Source: Phycisphaeraceae bacterium | GTDB lineage: Bacteria; Planctomycetota; Phycisphaerae; Phycisphaerales; UBA1924 | Reading direction: 5' to 3' | Assembly (NCBI GenBank): GCA_015200025.1 | Contig: CP054186.1 | Location: forward strand, 3,336,643-3,400,642 | DNA length: 64,000 nucleotides | In this document: positions 44,543 to 52,546 of the stretch, in pieces | How the letters are laid out: each line of letters begins with the position of its first letter | Numbering within the stretch: the first letter of the stretch is position 1 | Program-made: the position numbers and the translations under genes | Notes under the pieces: generated by a model | The model's input: only the letters and a program-made list of their open reading frames with translations | Told to the model about the DNA's origin: nothing | The model's database searches: none

Positions 44543-46294
44543 ATGAGCGCGAGACGCACAGGATCGTTCGTTTGGGGGTCGCGGGTACGGGTCTGGGTGG
44601 GGACGTGGGTGTGTGGTGGAATGGTTGGGCTGGCGTCGGGGGCGGGGGCGGTGGGGGTGGCCGAGCCGTCGTGGATCGACGCGAAGGTCGGTGAGATTGT
44701 TTCGGTTGGGCGGGGGGTGGTGAAGCGGGAGGAGTTGGGCCGGTCGCTGGGCGGTCGGCCGATCCACCTGCTCACGATCGCCCGCGGGGCCGAGGGGGAG
44801 GTCAGGCCGGCGGTGCTGATCGTGGCGGGGATCGACGCGAGGCACCGCGTGGGCGTGGAGACCGCGCTGGGGGTGGCGGAGGCGTGGGCGTCGTCGCCGC
44901 CGGAGTGGCTCGTGGGGCGGACGGTGTACGTGGTGCCGTGCCTGAACCCGGACGGGTTTGTTCGCGGCGGGCCCCGTGCGGACACGCCGAGGCGTGATGA
45001 GCCGGGCGACGCCGACCGCGACGGGAGGACCGACGAGGACCCGGCGGAGGATCTGAACGGCGACGGGTTGATCACGATGATGCGCGTGGCGGATCCGGGC
45101 CCGGCGCTGAGGCTGACGCCGACGATGGTCGACGACCCCGATTTCCCCGGGTTGATGAGAGCGCCCGACGCGGCGGCGGGGGAGCGAGCGACGTACGCGG
45201 TGCTGATCGAGGGGCTCGACAACGACGGGGACGGGTCGTTCAACGAGGACGGGTGGGGCGGGAGCGGGGGCGGGGGGATCGACCTCGATTCGAATTTCCC
45301 GGCGCACTGGCCCGAGTTCTCCGACGGCGCGGGCGTACGCCCCTTGCAGGCCCCCGAGACGCTGGCCCTGGCGAGGTGGGCGCTGGACCGCGGCGATATC
45401 GCGGCGGTGATCGTGTACGGGCGGCACGACACGGTGACGGCGATCCCCAAGGCCGGCGAGATGGACGCGTCGAGGCAGGTCCCGCTGGGCATCGAGCAGG
45501 ACGACAAGGCGCTCTACGAGGCGGCCTCGAAGCGGTTCAAGGAGATCACGGGTATCCACGGCGCCCCCCGGCCCGACACGAACGGATCGTTCGTCGCGTG
45601 GGCGTACGCGCATCTGGGCGTGCCGGCGTTCTCGACGCCCGTGTGGGTCAGGCCCGATCAGGTGGCCGAGGACAAGCGACCCAAGCCCGCCGAGAAGCCC
45701 GGGGCCACGAGAGAGGAAGGCGACGCCGCGCCGACCCCGAGGCCCGAGCCCAAGACCGACGAGGCGAAGTGGCTTCGGTATTTCGAAGGGCGTTCGGATC
45801 TTCCCGGGTTTGTGCCGTGGCGGGCGTTCGATCACCCGCAACTGGGCCCGGTCGAGATCGGTGGGTTCATCCCCGGGGCGATGATGAACCCCCCGCCGGA
45901 GGAAGTCTCGTCGCTCGTGGATCGGCAGTCGGCGTTCGTCGCGGACCTCGCGGGTCGGCTGCCCATGATCGAGGTCGAGGGTGTGGGCGAGTCGTTGGCC
46001 GGTGGGCTCTGGCGCGTGACGATGCGGGCGCGGAACGCGGGGGAGTGGCCGACGCTGTCCGCCATCGGGCGCAAGGCCCGGCGGAACGCCCCGACGCGGA
46101 TCACGATCGATGCGCCGGTGGACCGGCTGGTCTCGGGTGAGAAAACGCGGATCGAGTGGTCGATCCCCGGGGGTGGGCACGCCGAGGCGAGGTGGACGCT
46201 GCGGACGGAGGGGATGGGCAAGGCCGTGGTGAGGGTGACCTCGCCGATCCTGGGGACCCGCACGGTCGAGATCCCGCTGGAGGACGCGCGATGA
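44543..46294 (+). CDS. M14 carboxypeptidase-like protein with altered active site
   Basis: 583 residues, secreted (signal sequence to ~residue 40). It aligns along its full length with the next gene's product. The usual HxxE zinc motif reads D98-A-R-H101, the NR pair of the substrate site is D248-S249, and the catalytic Glu position is Pro (near residue 365), while His294 is kept. It is therefore probably not a normal carboxypeptidase, though D/H/H could still bind a metal. Acidic repeats (LNGDGLITMM, NDGDGSFNEDG) look like calcium-binding loops. The TGA overlaps the next gene's ATG. TATGCT six bases before the ATG suggests a leaderless transcript. Confidence 0.8.
   Translation: MSARRTGSFVWGSRVRVWVGTWVCGGMVGLASGAGAVGVAEPSWIDAKVGEIVSVGRGVVKREELGRSLGGRPIHLLTIARGAEGEVRPAVLIVAGIDARHRVGVETALGVAEAWASSPPEWLVGRTVYVVPCLNPDGFVRGGPRADTPRRDEPGDADRDGRTDEDPAEDLNGDGLITMMRVADPGPALRLTPTMVDDPDFPGLMRAPDAAAGERATYAVLIEGLDNDGDGSFNEDGWGGSGGGGIDLDSNFPAHWPEFSDGAGVRPLQAPETLALARWALDRGDIAAVIVYGRHDTVTAIPKAGEMDASRQVPLGIEQDDKALYEAASKRFKEITGIHGAPRPDTNGSFVAWAYAHLGVPAFSTPVWVRPDQVAEDKRPKPAEKPGATREEGDAAPTPRPEPKTDEAKWLRYFEGRSDLPGFVPWRAFDHPQLGPVEIGGFIPGAMMNPPPEEVSSLVDRQSAFVADLAGRLPMIEVEGVGESLAGGLWRVTMRARNAGEWPTLSAIGRKARRNAPTRITIDAPVDRLVSGEKTRIEWSIPGGGHAEARWTLRTEGMGKAVVRVTSPILGTRTVEIPLEDAR
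44637..44660 (+). repeat. G-tract simple repeat in a signal-peptide coding region
   Basis: GGGGGC/GGGGGT units encode the Gly/Ala/Val end of the signal sequence of the M14-like protein. Confidence 0.7.
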
Positions 46295-48045
46295 GGACGG
46301 CGATGATGGCGGCATTGGTCGGGGCGGCGTTCGCGGCGCTCGCGGGGCGGGCGGCGGCGCAGGCCGATGTCCCTTCGAAGGTCCCGCTCGTGTTCAACCG
46401 CTATCACACGGCGGACGAGCTCGACCGGGCGATGCGCGACCTGGCGGCGGCGTACCCCGAGATCGCCTCGCTCCGGCGGGTCGGGTCGAGCGTCGGCGGG
46501 CGCGACATGCTGGTGCTGGTGATCTCGGCGACGAAGACGGGCCCGGACACCGAGAAGCCGGCGATGTGGATCGACGGGGGCATCCACGCCAACGAGGTCC
46601 AGGCCGCCGAGGTGGTGCTGTACACGGCGTGGTACCTGACGAAGATGTACGGGGTGAACCCGACGCTCACGTCGATGATCGACGAGCGGGCGTTCTACCT
46701 GTGCGCGATGGTGAACCCCGACGCCCGCGTGGCGTGGTTCGAGACGCCCGCGACGCCGCACAACTTTCGGGCCAACCTGAGGCCCGTGGACGATGACCGC
46801 GACGGGCTCTTCGACGAGGACGGGCCCGACGACCTCGACGGCGACGGGGCGATCACCACGATGTGGAAGAAGGACCCGCACGGCCGCTGGATCCGGGATA
46901 AGGACGACCCCCGGATCTTTCGTCGGGTGGCCCCGGACAAGGCCGGGGAATGGACGATGCTCGGCGAGGAGGGGATTGACAACGACGGTGACGGTCGGAT
47001 CAACGAGGACGGGCCCGGCGGGGACGACATGAACCGCAACTTCCCCGGTGGGTGGCTGCCCAACTACGTGCAGTGGGGGGCCGGGCCTTACCCACTTTCG
47101 GCCCCGGAGACGCGTGCGGTGGCGGATTTCATCGAGGCCAGGCCCAACATCGCGGCGGCGCAGGCGTACCACAACACGGGGGGCATGATCCTCCGCGGGC
47201 CCGGGGCCGAGTTCCGTTCGTCGATGTACCCGGCGCAGGACGCTCGGGTCTACGAGGAGCTGGCCAAGACGGGCGAGCAATTGCTCCCGTACTACCGCTC
47301 GCTGGTGATCTGGAAGGACCTGTACACGGTGCACGGGGGGTTCGTGAACTGGACCGCCGAGTCGCTCGGGATTTTCAGCTTCACCAACGAACTCTGGACC
47401 GTCGAGAAGTACTTCCAGCGGGCGCCGTCCTCGCCGAACGAGGAGCAGCAATGGCTCTGGCGTGACCGCATGCTCTTCGGGCAGGCGTTCAGCGAGTACA
47501 AGCCCTTCAACCACCCGACGCACGGCGAGGTGCTCATCGGCGGTCCGAACCAGTGGTCGTCTCGCTCGACGCCGACGTTCATGCTCGAGGAAGAGTGCCA
47601 CCGCAACTTCGCGTTCACGGTGTACCACGCGGACCAGATGCCGCGGGTGGCGTTCGACGCCGTGGAAGCGGCCGCGATGGGCGGCGGGCTCTGGGAGGTC
47701 ACGGTCACGCTGCGGAACGACCGGCTGATCCCCACGCGTTCGGAGCACGCGCGGCGGAACCGCATCGGGGCGAACGACGTGTTGTGGTGCGAGCCCGAGG
47801 GCCGCGGGCGGGTCGTGACGTCCGGTCGGCTCTCGTCGCGTTCCGACCGACGGTTCGACGAGGTACTGAACGAGCCGGGGCGCGTTCAACTGGACGGCGG
47901 CGTGCCCGGGCGCGGGGTGGTCCACCACCGGTTCATCGTGGAGGGCGAACGCGGCACGCGGGTGAACCTGTCGTTCACGTCCCAGAAATCACGCGACGCG
48001 TCGATCCACGTCGTGCTCGGGGAGGCCGCCGGCGCCGCGAAGTGA
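46291..48045 (+). CDS. M14 family zinc carboxypeptidase
   Basis: 584 residues with a signal peptide (cleavage near AAAQ, residue ~24). Zinc ligands are His99 and Glu102 (GGIHANE) and His294 (AYHNTGG). Asn248-Arg249 (MNRNFP) contact the substrate C-terminus, and Glu367 (FTNELW) is the general base. All are canonical. DDDRDGLFDEDGPDDLDGDG and NDGDGRINEDG are acidic, calcium-loop-like inserts shared with its partner. The C-terminal ~150 residues form a beta domain. It would trim C-terminal residues from peptides outside the cytoplasm. It is translationally coupled (ATGA) to the degenerate paralogue upstream. Confidence 0.92.
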   Translation: MRTAMMAALVGAAFAALAGRAAAQADVPSKVPLVFNRYHTADELDRAMRDLAAAYPEIASLRRVGSSVGGRDMLVLVISATKTGPDTEKPAMWIDGGIHANEVQAAEVVLYTAWYLTKMYGVNPTLTSMIDERAFYLCAMVNPDARVAWFETPATPHNFRANLRPVDDDRDGLFDEDGPDDLDGDGAITTMWKKDPHGRWIRDKDDPRIFRRVAPDKAGEWTMLGEEGIDNDGDGRINEDGPGGDDMNRNFPGGWLPNYVQWGAGPYPLSAPETRAVADFIEARPNIAAAQAYHNTGGMILRGPGAEFRSSMYPAQDARVYEELAKTGEQLLPYYRSLVIWKDLYTVHGGFVNWTAESLGIFSFTNELWTVEKYFQRAPSSPNEEQQWLWRDRMLFGQAFSEYKPFNHPTHGEVLIGGPNQWSSRSTPTFMLEEECHRNFAFTVYHADQMPRVAFDAVEAAAMGGGLWEVTVTLRNDRLIPTRSEHARRNRIGANDVLWCEPEGRGRVVTSGRLSSRSDRRFDEVLNEPGRVQLDGGVPGRGVVHHRFIVEGERGTRVNLSFTSQKSRDASIHVVLGEAAGAAK

Positions 48046-48079
48046 ACCGCCGTCCACCGCGGGCCGGGGCTTTCGGGCC

Positions 48080-48117
48080 AAAAAGAGAGGAACCCCGGCG
48101 CACCACGACCGGGGTCC
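48080..48117 (-). terminator. Intrinsic terminator of the PEP-CTERM gene
   Basis: The minus-strand stem ACCCCGG/CCGGGGT, extended by a GG/CC pair over a bulge, is followed by CCTCTCTTTTTGG. It lies 30 bp past the stop at 48147. Confidence 0.75.
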
Positions 48118-48146
48118 TCGGAACAGACGTGTGAGATCAGGACGGT

Positions 48147-48830
48147 TTAGCGGCGACGCCGGGCGGCGACGAGCCCGCCGAGCCCGAGAAGCGCGAGGCT
48201 GCCGGGGGTGGGGATCAGGGTCCCGTTGATGTTGACGTCGTCGATGCGGCCGGTCCCGCCCGTGCCGCCGGCCTGCGAGTTGGCGACCATGCGGACGATG
48301 ACGTCGGCCTGGTTGGCGAGCGCCGCGGTGCCGGCGACGTTGAAGCCGTAACCCGTGCGGAAGTTCGCGGGGGTGCTGGACCAGGAACCGCCGCCGACCG
48401 CGCCGTTGACCTCAACGGAATAGTTCGAGAGGAGGGAGAAGAAGGTGGTCCCGCCGTCGGTCGAGGCGACGAGGTTGAAGAACTGCGGCCCGGTGGCGCT
48501 GCGGGTCTGCTGCCAGTCGATCACGATGTCGGTGTACCCGACGGTCGAGAAGCGGACCTGGTAGTAGTCGCCCGTGGTCCAGGTGTTCGAGCTGAACGAG
48601 CGGCTCGAACCGTTGCCGACGGGGTTCGACCAGGTGGTCGCCGTCGCGGCGTGGAACCCGCGGGCCTCGGCGCCGGCGGCGAAAATGCCGGAGTCGGCCG
48701 CGATCGGGCCCTGATTCTGACCCGTCACCGGGCCGGGGACGTAGTTCTCGAACGACCACCCGGCCAGAAGGTCAGCGTTCGCCGCACCCGCCAGCGAAGC
48801 CACCACCAAAACGCTCAGAACGTTTCGCAT
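48147..48830 (-). CDS. PEP-CTERM sorting domain protein
   Basis: 227 residues. A signal peptide covers residues 1-21 (MRNVLSVLVVASLAGAANA). The mature part is a beta-rich domain opening LLAGWSFENY. The C-terminus has the tripartite sorting signal: PTPGS, a hydrophobic helix (LALLGLGGLVAA) and RRRR. This variant (PTP in place of PEP) is common in planctomycetes. The protein would be processed by an exosortase and moved to the cell surface or exopolysaccharide. AGGAG is upstream of the ATG; promoter and terminator are visible, so it is monocistronic. Confidence 0.92.
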   Translation of the reverse strand: MRNVLSVLVVASLAGAANADLLAGWSFENYVPGPVTGQNQGPIAADSGIFAAGAEARGFHAATATTWSNPVGNGSSRSFSSNTWTTGDYYQVRFSTVGYTDIVIDWQQTRSATGPQFFNLVASTDGGTTFFSLLSNYSVEVNGAVGGGSWSSTPANFRTGYGFNVAGTAALANQADVIVRMVANSQAGGTGGTGRIDDVNINGTLIPTPGSLALLGLGGLVAARRRR

Positions 48831-48891
48831 CTCTCTGCTCCTATGTATTCGCCCGAGCGGTACTCCCGCGCGGGGTCGTGTCTCTGGCGGA

Positions 48892-48920
48892 AGCATAGTG
48901 ACGCGACCGCGGCCAGCCAA
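48892..48920 (-). promoter_or_regulatory. Promoter of the PEP-CTERM gene
   Basis: On the minus strand TTGGCT (48915-48920) and TATGCT (48892-48897), spaced by 17 bases. The 5' UTR would be ~55 nt. Confidence 0.55.
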
Positions 48921-49048
48921 GCACAATCCGGAGGGCTCACCAAGTCTTCACGTATGGAACATGTACGGTATGCGACCCACCTGCCGGACCGCGACGGGGC
49001 CGCCGTCGGGTTGCCCGAACGCCGTCCGGGGCTACCATGCCGACCCAC

Positions 49049-49122
49049 GGGCGCATAGCTCAGTTGGCTAGAGCGCGGCTGTCACATAGCCGAGGTCACA
49101 GGTTCGAGTCCTGTTGCGCCCA
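49049..49122 (+). tRNA. tRNA-Val(CAC)
   Basis: The cloverleaf is complete: acceptor GGGCGCA/TGCGCCC, D arm GCTC/GAGC, anticodon stem CGGCT/AGCCG around GTCACAT (anticodon CAC), T arm ACAGG/CCTGT around TTCGAGT, discriminator A. No CCA is encoded. It reads GTG, a frequent Val codon in this genome. Confidence 0.93.
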
Positions 49123-49172
49123 TTGCCCCCTCGCCCCGCCCCCCGCGGCCGGCGTCCACCGCCCGGCCCGGC

Positions 49173-50012
49173 TCACGGGCGCATGCCCGGCACCGCGGTC
49201 ACCAGGGCCTTGGTGTACGCCTCGCGGGGCGAATCGAAGACCTCACCGCAGGCGCCCCGCTCCACGATCCGCCCGTGGTGCATCACCACCACGCGGTCGC
49301 AGACGTGGCGCACCACGCCCAGGTCGTGGCTGACAAACACCAGCGTCAGGTTCATCGCCCGCCGGAGGTCCGCGAGAAGGTTCAGCACCTGCGCCTGCAC
49401 GGAGACGTCCAGCGCGCTCGTCGGCTCGTCGCAGATCAGCACCCCGGGCGAGAGCGTCAACGCCCGCGCGATCACGGCCCGCTGCTTCTGCCCGCCCGAC
49501 AACTCGTGCGGGTAGCGCACGCCCAGCGCGGCGGGGAGGCCCACCCGCTCCATCGCCTCGCCGGCCATCCGCGACGCCGAGGCCCCGCGGGCCAGGCCGT
49601 GGATGATCAGCGGCTCGGCCACCGCGTCCCCGACGCGGATCCGCGGGTTGAGCGAGCCCCCGGGATCCTGGAAGATCATCTGGACCCGGCGTCGGAAGGC
49701 CCGCAGCGCCGCACGCCCCATCCCCGCGACCCCGTGCCCGTCGAAGAGCACGCGCCCCGACGCCGCCCGGGTCAGCCCGATCATCGCCCGCGCGACGGTG
49801 GATTTGCCCGAGCCGGATTCGCCGACGATCCCCACGGCCTCGCCGGGCTCCACGTCGAAGGACACGCCGTCGACCGCGCGGATCGTGCCGCGCTGAAAGA
49901 GCCCCGAGCCGCGGCGGGGGAACTCGACGGTCAACCGATCGATCTGGAACAACGGCCCGGGCACGCGGCGGATCCTACCGGGGGTCGGCCCCGACGATCC
50001 GCGGCCGGCCAT
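49173..50012 (-). CDS. Oligopeptide/dipeptide-type ABC transporter ATP-binding protein
   Basis: A 279-residue ATPase of the OppF/DppF type. Walker A is GESGSGKST, the Q-loop is FQDPGGSLNPR (a mark of this subfamily), the signature is LSGGQKQRAVIARAL, Walker B is VLICDEPTSALDVSVQAQ and the switch is FVSHDLGVV. The start is uncertain: ATG 50012 adds an Arg/Pro-rich leader, and a GTG at 49964 would begin just before the core. The partner ATPase, permeases and binding protein are not in the window, so it is separated from the rest of its transporter. Confidence 0.9.
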   Translation of the reverse strand: MAGRGSSGPTPGRIRRVPGPLFQIDRLTVEFPRRGSGLFQRGTIRAVDGVSFDVEPGEAVGIVGESGSGKSTVARAMIGLTRAASGRVLFDGHGVAGMGRAALRAFRRRVQMIFQDPGGSLNPRIRVGDAVAEPLIIHGLARGASASRMAGEAMERVGLPAALGVRYPHELSGGQKQRAVIARALTLSPGVLICDEPTSALDVSVQAQVLNLLADLRRAMNLTLVFVSHDLGVVRHVCDRVVVMHHGRIVERGACGEVFDSPREAYTKALVTAVPGMRP

Positions 50013-50143
50013 CCACCGGGTCGGTCATCGGCCCCGAAACCGGACAAGAACCGAGCGTGGCGTGGGTGATACACCCTTGACCGTGGGCGGGCGGCGGGTA
50101 CTGTTGACCCTCCGGGCGGCCGATACACCGGTTGAGTCCGCGC

Positions 50144-50216
50144 GGGCAGATAGCTCAATTGGTAGAGCACGGCATTGAAAATGCCGGGGTTGCCGGTTCA
50201 AGTCCGGCTCTGCCCA
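50144..50216 (+). tRNA. tRNA-Phe(GAA)
   Basis: Acceptor GGGCAGA/TCTGCCC, D arm GCTC/GAGC, anticodon stem CGGCA/TGCCG around TTGAAAA (anticodon GAA), T arm GCCGG/CCGGC around TTCAAGT, discriminator A. It borders the atypical 50.4-52.3 kb island. Confidence 0.95.
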
Positions 50217-50385
50217 TTCGTCCGGTTTCCGCCGCAGCGCACGGAACACCACCACATACCACCCAGCCCCTGGAAGTCGCGCTCACACCCAGGGGCTGCG
50301 ATGCGAATGTTCTCTTGCGCCCTCTCGATAAGCGGCGGAGTGGGCGGGTTGCCCGTTCGGATTTCGGGCGGTATGATCCCGCCGC

Positions 50386-50788
50386 ATGGCCAGGAGCGTG
50401 AACAAGCGAGCGACAGCGAAAGCCGCCGGCGGGAAGGGGGGCGGGGGGAGTGGCGCCGCAGCCGCTCAGCCGGAGTTTGCATGCGGCCAAGGCGACCAAG
50501 CAGGACGAGTTCTACACGCAGCTTCCTGATGTCGTGAAGGAACTGAAACACTACACGAAGCACTTCGAGGGCAAGACGGTCCTGTGCAACTGCGACGACC
50601 CGAAGGTCAGCAACTTCTTCCGATACTTCGCCGGCAAGTACCATGACCTGAAACTCAAGCGGCACATCACCACGTGCTACCGCAACGCCGACTCCGACCT
50701 GTTCAGCCAGCACGAGAGCAGACGCGGCTCGTATGGTCAACGGATTCAATCCTCACGCACGCGGTGCATATCCAACGAGAAGAAGTAG
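50386..50788 (+). pseudogene. Truncated EcoRI-type adenine-specific DNA methyltransferase
   Basis: The frame from GTG 50450 reads SLHAAKATKQDEFYTQL, then GKTVLCNCDDPKVSNFF and ITTCYRNADSDLFSQHES, which is the N-terminal ~85 residues of EcoRI-type modification methylases. Homology stops after DLFSQHES; the remaining ~70% of the enzyme, including the NPPF catalytic motif, is missing. A possible original start (MARSVNKRA, ATG 50386) is in another frame, separated by a G-rich tract that may hold a frameshift. The fragment should be inactive. Confidence 0.8.
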
Positions 50789-50796
50789 CAGGAACG

Positions 50797-51129
50797 ATGC
50801 CAACGACAAAGGCGAAGCTTCAGCGAGATGAAGTAGCGAAGGAGCCCCAGGAGAATGGGCCGCGTAACGCCATTCTGCACGCCGATGCGCTCAAAGCACT
50901 TGCCGACCTGCCCGCTGGCCACGTGGATTTGACCGTCTTCAGCCCGCCCTGCGACGGCATCCGGGACTACGGAAAGAACTGGTCGCTCGACTTCAAGACT
51001 CTCGGCTCGGAGTTGTTCCGGGCTACGACGGAGGGTGGCGTGTGCGCAGTCGTCATCGGCGATGGCACGAAGGACTTTGCCAAGTCGCTTGCGAGTGAGC
51101 TCCATAACGGGAGGCGTGTGCATGTATGA
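50797..51129 (+). pseudogene. Truncated N4/N6-type DNA methyltransferase
   Basis: 110 residues from ATG 50797 with AGGA upstream. ILHADALKALADLPAGHVDL leads to the catalytic motif region FSPPCDGIRDYG (SPPY-type, with Cys in place of Tyr) and then EGGVCAVVIGDGTKDFAKSL. This is the N-terminal third of a site-specific methyltransferase. The frame ends soon after, so the AdoMet-binding FxGxG motif and target-recognition part are lost. The replaced Tyr in the catalytic motif is a second lesion. Non-functional as a methylase. Confidence 0.8.
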
Positions 51130-51319
51130 ACACATCTTTCAATGGCGACGCGAGCGTTGCATGATGGTATATTCCATCGAGAACACGGTGCGTGGAATGC
51201 AACTCGTGCTCGATGACGTCTCCGCTCGCTCGCATGAGCTCGTCAACGCCATCCCCGACTGGGTCGTTGAACGCGAAGTTCGCGAGATGGCAGCCCTTCA
51301 CGGTGCGCATTACATGTAG
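51122..51319 (+). CDS. Small protein of unknown function in the island
   Basis: 65 residues. Its ATG lies inside the last codons of the truncated methyltransferase (8-base overlap ATGTATGA), suggesting coupled translation. It opens MYEHIFQWRRERCMM and ends REMAALHGAHYM; it is mostly helical and weakly acidic. I do not recognise it. It may be a genuine small gene or an out-of-frame relic of the deleted methyltransferase region. Confidence 0.4.
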   Translation: MYEHIFQWRRERCMMVYSIENTVRGMQLVLDDVSARSHELVNAIPDWVVEREVREMAALHGAHYM

Positions 51320-51331
51320 TCGGTTTACACG

Positions 51332-52222
51332 ATGTTAATCGCGCCCTCTCACTTGAGCCCTTCGTCTCGAACCGCGGTGCTCGTGGGCGCATGGCAGTGC
51401 ACCTTTGAAGCCGTGCTTGCGTCCGCATCTCAGAGGATCACATTGTGCGCACCGTACATCACCGAGCATGGGGCCGACATTGTCCGCACTGTTCGGGACA
51501 AGACGAACGGGAGTGGACTCAGCGTGCTCGTGCTCACTGATCTGTCGCCACTTGCGATCTGTTCCGGCGCGACCGATCCCGCGTCCGTTGCGGTGCTTCG
51601 TGCGCTTTCCCCGGCGTCTCGATCCGTTCATCTGCCCCGGCTGCATGCGAAGGTCTACACCGCGGATCGTGCTCGCGCGATCGTGTCCTCCGGCAATCTG
51701 ACCTATGGCGGGCTCGTGTGCAACCATGAGTGCGGCTTGTTGGTTGATGATCCGGTGGTTGCGGCGCAGATCGACGATGAAGTTACGGCATATGCGGGGC
51801 TTGGAGCGGAAGTGGACGCCGCCACGCTCAACGAGATGTGTGACCTGGCTGTAGACGCCCGCGCTGCGTATAAAGCGCAGGTCGCTTCGGCTTCCCGCGA
51901 ATCGACCTGTCGTCTGCGTGCCGTGCTCAAGTCCGCATCAGACGCGCTTGTACGAGCACGTTTGGCCGAGGGCCCCATCCACACTGTCTTTGCCAAGACC
52001 ATTGAGTTTCTCTTGCGTCGCCACGGTCCACTCTCCACCGAAGCCATGCACCCGATGATCCAGCTGATGCACCCGGACCTCTGCGATGACACCGTCGACC
52101 GCGTGATCGACGGCAAAAGGTTCGGCAAGAAGTGGAAGCACGCCGCACGGACGGCGCAGCAGCAGTTGAAGAAGCGAGGCAGCATCGTGCTCATCAACGG
52201 CGAGTGGGCTTTGATCGCGTGA
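51332..52222 (+). CDS. PLD-family nuclease, possible restriction endonuclease
   Basis: 296 residues. One phospholipase-D motif is intact: His105, Lys107 and Asp112 in LHAKVYTAD, followed by SSGNLT. A single motif per chain implies a dimeric active site, as in the restriction enzyme BfiI and NgoFVII-type nucleases. Residues ~1-160 form the PLD domain. The C-terminal ~90 residues (LRRHGPLSTEAMHPMIQLM, RFGKKWKHAARTAQQQLKKRG, INGEWAL) look like a winged-helix DNA-binding domain. No signal peptide. It follows two broken methyltransferase genes, which is the context of a restriction system. Specificity is unknown. Confidence 0.75.
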   Translation: MLIAPSHLSPSSRTAVLVGAWQCTFEAVLASASQRITLCAPYITEHGADIVRTVRDKTNGSGLSVLVLTDLSPLAICSGATDPASVAVLRALSPASRSVHLPRLHAKVYTADRARAIVSSGNLTYGGLVCNHECGLLVDDPVVAAQIDDEVTAYAGLGAEVDAATLNEMCDLAVDARAAYKAQVASASRESTCRLRAVLKSASDALVRARLAEGPIHTVFAKTIEFLLRRHGPLSTEAMHPMIQLMHPDLCDDTVDRVIDGKRFGKKWKHAARTAQQQLKKRGSIVLINGEWALIA

Positions 52223-52233
52223 TCCGCTCTGAG

Positions 52234-52303
52234 CGCCCCAAAGGGGCGTCGGGGTGTAGCCACGGATGGAGCGAGGCCGCTTTGGACCTCGCGAAACCCG
52301 TGG
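52234..52303. repeat. REP-like palindromic element
   Basis: Two adjacent fold-back structures lie just after the nuclease stop. The first is CGCCCC-AAA-GGGGCG (52234-52248). The second is nested: CCACGG (52260-52265) pairs with CCGTGG (52298-52303), and inside it GCGAGG (52271-52276) pairs with CCTCGC (52287-52292). The GTGTAGCC-CGGATGGAGCG layout resembles dispersed palindromic repeats seen in many bacterial genomes. No T-run follows, so it is not a standard terminator. Confidence 0.6.
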
Positions 52304-52474
52304 ATAGACAACAGATCCTCCGTTACAAGAGAGCGCGGCCGTCAGCCGCGAACGGACCGTGCCCGCGGACGTGGCAGCATTGCAGAAGAACACCGGCACG
52401 ACCGCCGGTCTCTTCGTGAGTCGATCTCCGTCGTTGGCGGCCGGAACGCACGCCGCGTCGGCGGGGGCGGTGGT

Positions 52475-52507
52475 GGGTGTGGGTGTGGGTGTGGGTGTGG
52501 GTGTGGG
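52475..52507 (+). repeat. GGGTGT hexamer repeat (5.5 copies)
   Basis: Five perfect GGGTGT units plus GGG end five bases before the -35 box of the methionine operon promoter. The stretch from 52304 to 52474 contains no gene I can support. Confidence 0.95.
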
Positions 52508-52512
52508 AGTGC

Positions 52513-52540
52513 TTGACACGCCCCGGCTTTGTGCTATCTT
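52513..52540 (+). promoter_or_regulatory. Promoter of the methionine-branch operon
   Basis: TTGACA (52513-52518, perfect -35) and TATCTT (52535-52540) are 16 bases apart. Transcription should begin near 52547, giving a ~250-nt leader. A hexamer repeat abuts the -35 box. Confidence 0.75.
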
Positions 52541-52546
52541 TCTGGG

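Noticed and set aside
49049..49122. tRNA read as Asp(GTC) or His
   Set aside because: Placing the five-pair anticodon stem CGGCT/AGCCG puts CAC at positions 34-36, so valine is correct.
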